From Euptelea pleiosperma (taxonomy: Eukaryota; Streptophyta; Magnoliopsida; Ranunculales; Eupteleaceae), in assembly GCA_035048495.1 (NCBI GenBank), contig CM068552.1, positions 22,632,154-22,696,153 on the forward strand: a DNA stretch of 64,000 bases. Reading direction: 5' to 3'. Position 1 is the first letter of the stretch, and each line of letters begins with the position of its first letter. The notes beneath the pieces are model-generated. The model did not search any database. It saw only the letters and a list, made by a program, of their open reading frames with translations, and was not told the origin of the DNA. The translations under genes and the position numbers were made by a program. Positions 23,411-33,750 of this stretch are shown piece by piece.

Positions 23411-25823
23411 TTCAAGGCACAAGAACAACAAAAAGCATGGGCAGCAAGCACCATAATATTTTTCTTTAGCACTTCATTCTGTCTCAAAACCCATCTTGGT
23501 TTCTATGTTTTCTCCTTTTTTGTGAATGATATTCTCTTCAACAGATTTTATATTGTTCAGAACTTCAGATATTTCTTGTCTCTCTAGTATACTGAACTTC
23601 ATCCCCTTTCTTCATTTGTGGTCATTAGTTTGTACTAGAGACAAACATTATCTGAAGAGATATTCATGTTTCCTTCCTCTAACTGGCATAATAGGACTAT
23701 TTATACCACCTGGATATAACGTGAAACAATCTTTTGTTGGTGGATAGTGCGAGAAGAAACATTCCTTGTGAAACTGTTTTCACTTTTCTGGGCAAGAACT
23801 TTCTTTCCTTTTGAAGGATATACGAGGAAGAGCTTTCAGCGGTCAAAATTTCACTGGATTTAGGACAGTTTTATGGGCTCGGTTTTTTCACTGACCATGA
23901 GCATTCTTTGCTTTGGGATTTGGCATCCATTTTTGCGCTGATCTCACTCTTGGTTTGCTTGGAATTGCAATTGAAGGGGCAACAAGAGCTTGGAGAATCA
24001 TGGAAGGACAGTCATTGGCTTTAATAATAGTAGTGCTTGTGTGTAGTGTTTACTGGAGGTCATCTCTGTTACCTCTACGTCTTAGAAGATGACCTTGCTT
24101 TGATTGCACAAGTGTGGATTCAGGTTTCAGAAACCTAGCAATTGCTCCCTAGTCCCTATTCTTGATAGCAAGAATACTACCATTGTTATTGTGGGCCTTG
24201 GAGTGGTTTGTAGTGATGAGGAAGTTGAGGTTTTTCTGTCCAGCAGGGATGATTGGATGTTATGGCGGTGGAGAAGGGGGTTGGCATGGTTTTGGATCTC
24301 TCTTCCTCGTTGCTATCACATTCCTTCAGCCATTTGAAGGCAATCAGGTAAGCTGGGAAAGGTCACCTTCTTGGAGGATTTTTTCTATGTTAGATTCTCT
24401 CTTTTTTCGCCCTGATATTTATGTTTGATTTTCTCACTTTTTCTTTGCAGATTCTTTTTCGTTTTTTTCCTTCGTTCAAGAATTTCACATAGTGAAATTT
24501 GCCATGTCGTGTTCTTGCTTCCATAAAGGGAAGCACGACTCATACTGGGATTCTAGGTGGAGAGCTAATGAGAAATTCAATGGAGCTGTAGCCTGTGTTT
24601 CCACATAAACTCAAGCTCCGTGGACTAAATTTTTTGCCAACTGAGTTGAAAAATGACGAGTTCATTATTTCATAGCAAAAATGGATGCGTAAGGCAAAGA
24701 TAATATTTTAGGACAAGTTGTAGAAATAATATATTGTACACCCAGTATGAGCCTGTCAGTTTCCAACTATGTGCTATACTATTTCAGGTTATCTACTAAG
24801 ACCTATCTTCAGTCACCAGAAAATCTGAGGTTTTCCGTTTTCGCAACCTAGGCTTCTACATCAAATCTAACTTTTTATTTCATCCATGGTATCAAGAATC
24901 CTGCAACAGCTATCAAAGAGTTGGTCCTCATGCATCACAGTATGGAATTTCTCCTGGGGGCATAGTTTTAGGCATCTAAAATTTATGTGGCTTTTGTTCC
25001 AAATCAGGAATCATTTTCCAATCTGGCAGCTTAAGCATGATACATTCAGTTTTCTTAATATAGAAAATCGATGTTTGTGAAAACACCGAATCTTTCTTGA
25101 CGAACTCTCGTGATTTTCCCCAATAACAGTTAATATTACTGACAATATGTGTATGGGAAATCACTGCACCAAACTAAGTGACAAAAGCCTAAATCCATCC
25201 TGGAATTGTGATGCTTATCAACCTTGTGTTTAGGGAATATATTCTTTTTATATATTGTTTATGTGCTTTTGAACATCACTATATGGTTTGTCGGTCTTCT
25301 TGAATAAGGAAGAAAGGATTTGAAACTGAAACTTCTATGGAACATTTCATTTCAGAATCCAAATCAAGTTGGTAGCACAGCTAATTTTCTGCAAATCTCT
25401 TGGAACTGTTTGTTACTGGGATTTGTAACTCGTATTATGTTTATAAATGAAGACATCAATGATGCTTGAAGTGATGCAAGGTTTCATGTCCTTGCCACGA
25501 TGTGGAAGATATATACTGCAGTGAGAATAAGAAACATGGAGAAAATATCCAAAACCTACCTACTTGCATCTACATCTGCATTTTTTTTTGGTAATTGATA
25601 ACCTACTTCCAAATGGCACACTAAATGCACCTCCTTTGGAGAAGTCCTTTCAATGGGTTTTGAAACTAGGTCTTTTTTTTTGTTTTTTTGCTATATCTAG
25701 TTTCTGCAGTGTACTTCAGCTTCCCTATTTCTTCATAATATTTTTGCAGATAGTGTGGCACCATTTTTAGTTTGTTTCTCTCAATCTGACTTGCCACTAA
25801 CCTGTAATTGTTTCTTGATTGAG
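23411..25823. other. Intronic sequence, no gene seen
   Basis: Moderately AT-rich DNA with T-rich tracts towards the right, consistent with intron 3' sequence. The predicted small frames show no recognisable domain. Confidence 0.45.
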
Positions 25824-25842
25824 TTTCAGGTGTTGCTTGAAG

Positions 25843-26976
25843 ATGGTAACAGGTATCAGGGGCCGACGTAGGCTTGCTTCCCGTCAATACAGGTTAACTC
25901 CATACCCATTGCCATCTCGCCGTCGGGAGATTTTGGATAAGGAAGTGCACCTGAAGAAGAAATCCATGATAGCTTCTGAGATGGAAATGAACCAGCAGAA
26001 GAAATCCAAGATAGCTTTGGAGAAGAAGGACTGGGAAGATGCAACCTGTTCGGTGTGCATGGAGTACCCTCATAATGCTGTCCTACTCCTCTGTTCCTCT
26101 CACGATAAGGGCTGTCGCCCCTACATGTGTGGTACCAGCTATCGCTATTCCAACTGCCTTGACCAGTTCAAGAAGGCATACACCAAACTAGCATCATCCC
26201 CCCATGGGCAACCATGGAACAGTACAGCGGATTACTCAAGTGTTGGTTCAGGTTCTGGTACGCCGTCTACTGAGAAGTGTGAAGTAATGGAGCTTGCGTG
26301 CCCCCTCTGCCGAGGGCAGGTGAAAGGGATGACGGTGGTTGAACCTGCACGTGAATATCTCAATGCCAAGATGAGGAGCTGCATGCAGGATAATTGCTCA
26401 TTCATGGGAACTTACAAAGAACTCCGGAAGCATGTAAAGACGGAGCATCCTTACGCGCGGCCACGGGAAGTGGACCCCATGCTTGAACAGAGATGGAGAA
26501 GGCTCGAGCGTGAGAGAGAGCATGATGATGTTATGAGCACAATAAGATCATCAATGCCAGGAGCGATGGTCTTCGGGGATTACGTCATAGAGAGGAACCA
26601 TCATGCCATGGATACAGACGATGAGGGAGAAGCGGATGGGGGTTATGAGATGGGCGTCGATGACCGCAATTTAGTCAACATCTTTTTCCTTTTGCAAGCA
26701 TTTGGGCCGACTGGCAATGTCAGCCTCAACACTCGTATGAGGAGGCTAGAGAGGGGTTACCACCGCACATTAGATGTAGAAGGCAGAGATGGTGGAATCC
26801 CTCTCGCTGCAGCTGCCAGTGGTGCAACTGTTGCAGCTGCTTCTGAAGGGGACAATGATGATGACGACGACGAGTCCCGAGTTGGCCGTCGCCGGAGGAG
26901 AGTGGTGGGTCTTGGGAGGTCGGAGAGGAGACGGAGGCGTAGAAGCCAGCGTAGGTCGGTGATAGATGTGACATGA
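25843..26976 (+). CDS. DUF1644 zinc-finger protein
   Basis: A 377-residue protein of the plant DUF1644 family (PF07800), which has been linked to stress responses in rice; biochemical function is not established. A basic N-terminus (1-65) precedes a Cys-rich module: C69-x2-C72, C84, C91, C96, C105, then C153-P-L-C156, resembling a RING/U-box-like zinc module. A C2H2-like pair follows (C180-x4-C185 ... H197-x4-H202, ending EHPYARPREVDP). The sequence REHDDVMSTIRSSMPGAMVF (from about 225) is highly family-typical. An acidic run near 337-344 and an Arg-rich tail (349-371) suggest nuclear localisation. The ATG at 25843 is the first Met after the acceptor TTTCAG (25824-25829); an upstream in-frame TTG is intronic or non-start. 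The coding region is a single intact exon. Confidence 0.93.
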   Translation: MVTGIRGRRRLASRQYRLTPYPLPSRRREILDKEVHLKKKSMIASEMEMNQQKKSKIALEKKDWEDATCSVCMEYPHNAVLLLCSSHDKGCRPYMCGTSYRYSNCLDQFKKAYTKLASSPHGQPWNSTADYSSVGSGSGTPSTEKCEVMELACPLCRGQVKGMTVVEPAREYLNAKMRSCMQDNCSFMGTYKELRKHVKTEHPYARPREVDPMLEQRWRRLEREREHDDVMSTIRSSMPGAMVFGDYVIERNHHAMDTDDEGEADGGYEMGVDDRNLVNIFFLLQAFGPTGNVSLNTRMRRLERGYHRTLDVEGRDGGIPLAAAASGATVAAASEGDNDDDDDESRVGRRRRRVVGLGRSERRRRRRSQRRSVIDVT

Positions 26977-28913
26977 TGACGGAAAATGGGGGATGGGATG
27001 AGATGTGTAGGTTTTTAGTTGTTTAGCAGAAGGCATTTGACTGTCTTGTCCCCCCTTAATTACAAGGATTTGCCTCTGATTTATATATGGAATGGTCATG
27101 TGACAGAATGACTGGGAATATGAAAAAAGAAGAAAGATTGATTTATCTTTTTTCTTTTTTTTTGGCTGTACTGTTTAGCTCTCTCTTCTGTGTTATGGAA
27201 AATCTTATGTGGTGACTCGTCAGAATTCTTGCAGGTAATTAAACAGAATGCATTCTCTGTTAATAACCCTACTGTAGATATATTAGGGTTTGTAAAACTG
27301 GAATTCTGTGCAGACAGTTTAACCTGTGAACTAGCAGCTCCCGTCAAGGGAAATAGAAATATTCTTTTTTTCAGATCATTGGAGAAATTGCAAATTATGA
27401 TGGGAAGATTTTTGTGATCCAAGAAAAGTATGATTGGATTTTTAGTTGGGAGGAAGAAGAAGTATTAGCGTGTGCCTGCTGGGATTTTCATTCTTTACCT
27501 CAAGGTTCAAGTTTTTACGATTATTCAGGCGGATTGGTCCTAGAGCCAGTCCAGGAATCATAGCTCGATTTTCCAAAAGTTTAGATTAATCATTTTGGAA
27601 GGGATTGATTTTGCTCCCACATCTCCCTCTTTAAACAACCCACGCATTTAAACCCAACTGGACAAAACCAACCCCGGCATTTAAACATCAGCCCCACTCC
27701 AACCAAGTTACCTCTCACGCGTGCATTAGTAGTGTGCACTGCAGGTGAATAAAAATGCAAGGTTGCGACTAACAAATGCAAAATGAGTTTTATGCAAATG
27801 CAACTCTAGTAAATTTATTCTTGGAGCATTTGCGTCTCTGGAGTCACGGAGGGCACGAACCACTGCCACATTTTCCTAAACTAACCACACCACCTTAACA
27901 CTAGTTATAAGGTTTGCTTTGGTTTTCTAAACCCTGATTAGAGGTAAAAAGCCCAAACAACAGGCTAGAGGTGCATCATAACGTCAACGGCTTGACTTCA
28001 ATTCTATATTAGAAGGCAAGCAGTTGAAAAGCTCATTGCTGAAAATGGAGGTGTTTTTGAGTCTTTGTTGAAGCCACGAGTTTCGCCAACGTGTAGATCT
28101 CGTTCTGCTGTAAACTTGTGTAGTTGAAGGCAAATTATTTGGCATTTGTAGGAGCAAGATTATGTGGAGAATTTTGAACCTGTAATTCTTATATGAATAA
28201 ACTTATAAAGACGACGAATATAGATGTACATATATTTTGTTAATATGATCCTATTTAACAGGATGTGGAAATGAAGTTATTGTTTAATGGCTACTAGCAT
28301 AATGGTGTCATTGTACTAACCAATAAACAATTTTAATGACAAAAATTTCACAACCTTTCCAATCAATAGAAAAATATTAAGAAATTGACCAACTCAACCA
28401 ACCGGATTGGGTTGCGCTTGAGCTGGAAAATCTAGGCCTGCCCGAGTTGCAACTCTAATTCATAATCACAAAAGTACAAAGTTTGCCACTCAATTTAATA
28501 ATGTACCAAACTATATCAATTATGAAGTAATCATCTATTCATTGAATATAAGTTCAAATGGGTTAATTATGTTGAAATCAAGGTCAATATAGTGAGAATC
28601 CATGGAGCTTAATTTTTTTTCACAAGACAGATTTTGACATAGTCAACTTGTAAAAATCATAATTCAATAGTTTTAAATCGAAACTGGGAGATTCAAGACT
28701 GAAACTTTGAGCGTAAAATATCGAACTAAAGTCTAACCAAAGTTTTGAAAATAGAAAATAGAAATTGAAGGAAAACACAATCAATCAATTTATATTTAAA
28801 TCTTTATTTCAAATCCAGATGAGGCAAGGCCAGAGGTGCCCCCATCTAAACACATTTTTGTACTAATTTTGTTTGAATATAACAGTCTAGAAAAACTTGG
28901 GATCAACATGTGA

Positions 28914-28944
<31 letters not shown>

Positions 28945-29321
28945 TTTATTTCTTGCTAACTATAGTCAAGGATATGTCTGAGCAGTTCGTAGAAATAATT
29001 TTGTAATAAAAAAATGAGTCAGATTGAGTCGAGACCACATTATTTGAAAAGAAGACAAAAATACCAAAGATTCATGTTTTGTTAAATTGTTATTTCTAAT
29101 GTATAAAGGTCGTAATAATAATTAGGGCTGCAACTCGGGAGGATTGAGTCGAGTTGGGGGTGTTGAGGGCTTTTTGGACTCTAGAGGTTTTGATCCTTCC
29201 GATATGTCACTTCGGGAGGCCTTTAGGCCAAATCATCAAACAACGAATATGATTTCAAAGGATTAAAGAAGTAAATCTAGATTCTCCATGTTTTCCTACC
29301 TTAGCCAAGCTTCGGAGAAAC
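26977..29321 (+). other. 3' UTR of the DUF1644 gene, then intergenic DNA
   Basis: The sequence after the stop becomes T-rich and has no further conserved frame. I could not fix a cleavage site. A (TTTA)n run lies at about 28919-28942. From about 27600 to the retrotransposon edge I see no gene, RNA or transposon with defined ends. Confidence 0.5.
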
Positions 29322-29326
29322 CCCAC

Positions 29327-30311
29327 TGTAGGGAATAAATCCACACACCCCAAAATACGCGCTTTTTCCACGGGCTTGATATCCTTTGTGCTGTTGGATC
29401 CGAGGTCTCGGAACAGATCCGAGGTCAGAGTCCGAGGTATCCGAGGTCAGATTCCGAGGAGTCCGAGGTGTCCGAGATCAGATTCCGAGGAGTCCGAAGT
29501 GAGGTTCCGAGACCGCCGAGTGATCCTGCAAATAACTCAATGTGGTGGAACTCCACCAAATGAGCCTCCGATGCTTAAGTCAGTCTTCTGAATAAAAGTT
29601 ATAATCCAGCTTCAATCTCCAAAATCGCGTCCTTTCTACTGTAGCAAATGCTGCTATTTATAGTATTCAAAACTAGATATTTATGCAGATATTTTATATG
29701 GATCAGTAAGAACTCACCATGTGTCTTTTGATAATAATTTTTCAAGTCTAAAAGTAATTCCGAGGTTTCCGAGGTTACCGAATATCATATCCGAGACTTC
29801 CGAGGATCCCGAATAAGGTAAATAAGATCAACTGCCAAAATCAGTAACTAGCACCCGAGGACCCGAGGTCATAATTCATGGACCCGAGGTGTCCGAGGTA
29901 CCCGAGGTCATAATGCATCAGAGTCCGAGGTACCCGAGCAATCCGAGGTACCCGACGTCAATTAGTCATGGGATCCGACTATTCGAGGCACCCGAGGTGA
30001 ATAAGTCATGGGATCCGACTAGTCCGAGGTATCCGAGGCCCTGAGGTCACTTGTCATGGATCCGAGGTGTCCGAGGTCAATTGTCATGGAATCCGAGGTG
30101 TCCGAGGTATCCGAGGTCAATTGTCATGGGATCCGAGGTGTCCGAGGTATCCGAGGTCAATTTGTAATGGGATCCGAGGTGTCCGAGGTATCCGAGGTCC
30201 CCAGTAAAGTTTTTCCAATTCCCCGTTTACGGCTTACCACGTGTCAGTCGAAGTATGTGACACGTGGCACAATCGCATACGTCCACGTGTCAACAGATTT
30301 TATACCCCACA
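29327..30311 (-). repeat. 3' LTR (left) of the Tat element
   Basis: It is 985 bp long, starting TGTAGGGAATAAATCC and ending TATACCCCACA on the plus strand. The minus-strand TATAAATAG (29654-29663) fits the LTR promoter/R region. Three G-boxes sit at its right (U3) end. Confidence 0.95.
29395..30205. repeat. TCCGAGGT subrepeat field inside the LTR
   Basis: Dozens of TCCGAGGT-type octamers occur in two clusters (about 29395-29520 and 29755-30205). They are often arranged as TCCGAGGTGTCCGAGGTATC plus CGAGGTCAATTGTCATGG, giving a 40-bp higher-order unit. The right LTR has the same field at about 39345-40200. Open frames rich in Val-Arg-Gly-Ile across it are translation of the repeat and are not called as proteins. 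Confidence 0.95.
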
Positions 30312-30519
30312 ATCGCCCCTCTTGGAGGTGACACGTGTCCTGCCGCACGTGTGTACAGCACGTGCGACAACACGTGTCACCACCAAGAATGTGACGCGTG
30401 GAATGTTTCTTCGTCTCTTCGGCTCCTCTGCGCAGCATTTACTGCTTGCCACGTGTCGCTCTGCCATTGGTCCGTACCACCGCTTGTCAGTGTAATCATT
30501 ACACTGGAGGGTATAAATA
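30238..30519 (+). promoter_or_regulatory. G-box cluster and TATA box of the antisense gene
   Basis: Eight CACGTG palindromes lie at 30238, 30261, 30284, 30332, 30346, 30359, 30371 and 30450. The first three are in the LTR and exactly 23 bp apart, with flanks in alternating orientation (CCACGTGTCA / TGACACGTGG). Several have the ACGTGTC form of ABA-response elements bound by plant bZIP factors. A plus-strand TATAAATA is at 30512-30519. An ATG-free leader with about ten CTCGG motifs (30577-30720) follows. The three LTR G-boxes also lie at the U3 end, so they may act on gag-pol transcription too. Confidence 0.7.
30314..30325 (-). other. Polypurine tract of the Tat element
   Basis: The minus strand reads CCAAGAGGGGCGAT immediately before the left LTR, a purine-rich plus-strand primer candidate in the expected place. 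Confidence 0.75.
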
Positions 30520-30770
30520 GGTTGCTCTCGTCTCATTTTTCATCTTTTGGATTTCAATTTTCTGTAGCCTCTCCTTCTCGGCAACCTGGGCTCTCTCGGC
30601 TTTCTCGGCTCCCTATTCTTCACACATCTCGGCACCTTCGGCTACCTTTCTCGGCCCTCTCGGCTTCAATCCTCGGCCTTCTCGGCTTCATTGTCTAATA
30701 CTTCTCGGAGCTCTCGGCTCTCGTAGGTAAGCTTCTTTTAGTAAATTCGATGTCATCAGTCTTCTAAAAA

Positions 30771-32998
30771 ATGCCAAAAGAATAATTAAAATCCGTTTTA
30801 AAACACGCTGATCCCCAAACTTGGCCTCGTCCAGATCTAGATGAGATCCGAGCTAAATACCTCATACCCGAGTCAATTGAACTTGAGCATGTGCCCAACT
30901 CCCTTCTCTATTCCCATCATTCGCTGCCGAATCCGAATGTAACATGTTTAACAGTCGGACAACTTCTCTCGAGTATTCCCCTTCCGCTTACTCCTTTTGT
31001 CCGAGAGCTACTAAATTTCTATAAAGTTGCTTCGGGTCAGGTAAATGCCAATTTTTGGCGTATGGTACGTTCGTTTGAACGTATTAGGGACATATGGGGC
31101 CGAGGTCCTTCTCTTGAGGATGTTCGCCGACAACATTTCCTTAAAAAGGTTCCCAAGGAGCGTGGGGAGAATTCAGATATAACTTTCTACTTCTTGGCAA
31201 CCCGGACCCGAAGACTCCCAATCCTAGAGAGGATCTAGGATTGCGATAAATCCTGGCAATGCTACCCTGTGTTCTTATCAGGGGATTGGGAGAGAGGATC
31301 CGAGGATGACGCCCCAGGTCTCCTGTATAAAAGTTTTAATTTTGAAGGTACCCGGGTATTTTTCCAAAAATAAATCACTATTTTTGTTTCAACAAGTCTC
31401 TAATTTCTTCCATAATGTTTTGCAGATGTGAACACAGATAGTTCATTTGCCTTTCCCGAGGATACGCTTCCTCTCTGCTTCGATCTGCGCCGACTTCCTT
31501 CTCTTATCTATCAGCGTTTAGTCGGTTTCAACGCTCTCGGATATTCTCGGATTTGTGTCGATTCGACGTCCGAGGAGTTGAGCCAAACAATACCCGAGGG
31601 AGAATTTCTTTGAAAACTTCCTCTCGGATTCTCCACCGATCCAGCCGAACCTCGCCAATCGAAGAAAAAAGCTAAGAGGTTAAAACCTCAGGTCTCATCT
31701 TCGGATACCCCAGTTCGTGCCGACTCTGAAGCCACGGAGTCCGAGGTAGTTGACGTTGATCCAATTTCTTATTATATTCCTATCTCGTCCGATTCGAGTT
31801 CGGTCACTCTTTCTTCTGGATCCAGCTCTTCATCTTCATCTTCATCTTTTGACCCTTTTCTTGAAATCGCACAGTCTCTCGGGAGATCTTACCGAACCGG
31901 ATTCCGAGACATGGGACGACTTCAAGCGGATGTTGGAGCCGACTCTCCCATTCGCCAAAAAAGGAAGAGTTCTGGGCAGGGTTTGCCCCGAGTCACCAAG
32001 AAGCCGGCTACAAAGAGTAGGGAAGCTGGTCAATCCAGCCAAAATGCCCCGGCTCATGATGAGGCACCTCTGAACTCTGCACCTCCCATTATTATTCTTC
32101 CGGGTGCAGATGTTCCTGAGTCGGCGTCTCTGCCCCAAGAAAGTGAAAAATCCCAAAGCCAGCCTTCCGGATCCCAGCATGAGCCAGGGAAAGTTGCTCA
32201 GAAGGAAGGACGTCAGGAACAGGTCCATCAGCATAAAGGTCCTGTTCCCAAACCTTCGGATGTCTTCCGACCCCGACCAGTACTGAAGTCGGGTAAATCT
32301 GTTGTTCTCGGCGATAGCGCCGTAAAGAATGCATCGGTGGCTTCTGCCATTGTGGAGCAGATCCGACTCCCTGCTGATATTGAACATTATAATCGGCAAA
32401 ATGAGGAATCTCTTCTCGGCTCATACTATACTTCAACTTTCTCCGTAAGTTCCAAAATATTTTTACATAATTTGTTTCGCCCATCCTCTGTATAACATGC
32501 TTGTAATTTGGTTGGTTGCAGAGTTTAAACTCGGTGCATTCGCTGGTGGCCAAGCTCAACAACAAGCTCAAAGCGTCCGAGAATGATCTGCACGCCACCC
32601 AAGCCCGGAATCGGACCCTGCAAGGTCAAGTTTCCAAAGCTAAGGACGAGGTGGGGAAAGCTCAAGCTGCTGCCAAGACATCTGAGAATGAAGCTACCCG
32701 TCTTCGTCAGGCTTTGGCAGAATCTGAGTCGACGCGTCGGGCTCTGGAGAAGATGATGGCCGAGAAGGAGGCCAAATTTGAAGCCGAAAAAGAGGCTCTG
32801 GATGCTGCTCTCGCGGTTAAATACCAGAATGAAGTTCAAGAACTACTTGCCCCTGTTAATAAAAGGGTCGATCGCCTTCGTGCCGAGCGAGATCGTCTAC
32901 AAGAAATAGTAGACAAGTATGATCTCCCCGACGAGGATGAAGCGGAGGCCGAGAAGAATCCTGAGGAGGGAGAATTACCCGACTCCGAGAATAAATGA
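30771..32998 (+). pseudogene. Antisense, intron-containing retrotransposon gene (Transposase_28-like + coiled coil)
   Basis: Three exons in one continuous frame: 30771-31347, 31426-32444 and 32522-32998. They are separated by GT-AG introns of 78 bp (GAAG|GTACCC...TTTTGCAG|ATG) and 77 bp (TTCTCC|GTAAGT...GTTGCAG|AGT) that splice in frame, giving 690 codons. The N-terminal part (WPRPDLDEIRAKY, then FVRELLNFYKVASGQVNANF and FLSGDW) fits the 'putative gypsy type transposon' domain (PF04195). A Ser-rich/acidic linker is near residues 300-340. Exon 3 is a long heptad-like coiled coil ending acidic (EEGELPDSENK). Stops interrupt it: TAA 30783, TAG 31236, TGA 31611. It runs opposite to gag-pol and convergent with it. 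Function is unknown. Confidence 0.85.
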
Positions 32999-33218
32999 AC
33001 TTCTCTTTTAATTTTTGACATGTAATTAAGATACTTTGGGGAGGTTTCGACCTTTTTCCCCTAGGAACTTTCTTCTTTCTTTTTAACGTCAAATATAATC
33101 GTTACAATGCTTCATTTGCCATTTCTTTTTCGCATAGTAAAATTGAATCCGACTTATTATTTAGTAATTACAATGCTCGTATTTGTAACTTCAAACGCGA
33201 CTTTGACCAAGAATCAAT

Positions 33219-33690
33219 CCGAATCCGACTTCATTTCTGAACGTAACTTCAATCCTGATCCGACTCCATTTCGGAAGTGGACCGAGGACTTCAATCCGGA
33301 TCCGACTCCATTTCTGAAGTGGACTGGGAACTTCAAATCCGGATTCGACTCCATTTCTGAGGTGGACCAGGAACTTCAAATTCGGATCCGACTCCATTTC
33401 TGAAGTGGACCAGGAACTTCAAATCTGAATCCGACTCCATTTCTGAACTGGATCAATACTTCAAATCCGGATCCGACTCCATTTCTGAAGTGGACCAGGA
33501 ACTTCAAATCCGGATCCGACTCCATTTCTGAAGTGGATCAGGAACTTCAATCTGAATCCAACTCCATTTCTGAAGTGGATCAGTACTTCAAATCCGGATC
33601 CGACTCCATTTCTGAAGTGGACCAAGAACTTCAAATCCGGATCCGACTCCATTTCTGAAGTGGATCAGGAACTTCAATCAGACAAATTTC
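33219..33690. repeat. 42-43-bp tandem array between convergent genes
   Basis: About eleven units carrying ATCCGACTCCATTTCTGAAG then TGGACCAGGAACTTCAAATC. The GACTCC anchor occurs at 33262, 33304, 33347, 33390, 33433, 33475, 33518, 33560, 33602 and 33645 (spacing 42 or 43). It lies between the end of the antisense gene (32998) and the pol stop (33751), in the element's 3' untranslated region. Confidence 0.95.
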
Positions 33691-33750
33691 AAGAAGTATC
33701 CCATCTTTACTGATACACAATCTCTTTACAATCTGGTCGTAACTAATATC

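Larger units (their letters stand above)
6409..25829 (+). other. Putative ~19-kb 5' UTR intron filled with transposons
   Basis: Inferred interval between the leader donor at 6409 and the acceptor TTTCAG at 25824-25829 of the DUF1644 coding exon, possibly interrupted by the small exon at 11323-11376. It carries no intact host gene, but many mobile-element fragments, listed separately. Stretches within it not listed elsewhere (6410-7440, 7820-8900, 9340-10400, 10455-11010, 11380-11750) are AT-rich and show nothing I can name. Confidence 0.35.

Noticed and set aside
26726..27099. Minus-strand frames over the DUF1644 3' end
   Set aside because: Shadow of the plus-strand coding exon, with no recognisable domain.
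29376..29591. Plus-strand open frame in the LTR (and its twin at 39320-39535)
   Set aside because: Its residues are the translation of TCCGAGGT repeats, and the copy in each LTR is there because the LTR is duplicated.
30721..30770. GTAAG after the CTCGG leader as a splice donor for a 5' UTR intron
   Set aside because: The only acceptor-like AG before the ATG would leave an intron far too short, so a simple leader is more likely.
33219..33690. CRISPR-like regular repeats
   Set aside because: The 42-43-bp units are contiguous with no unique spacers, and the host is a plant. It is a retrotransposon minisatellite.
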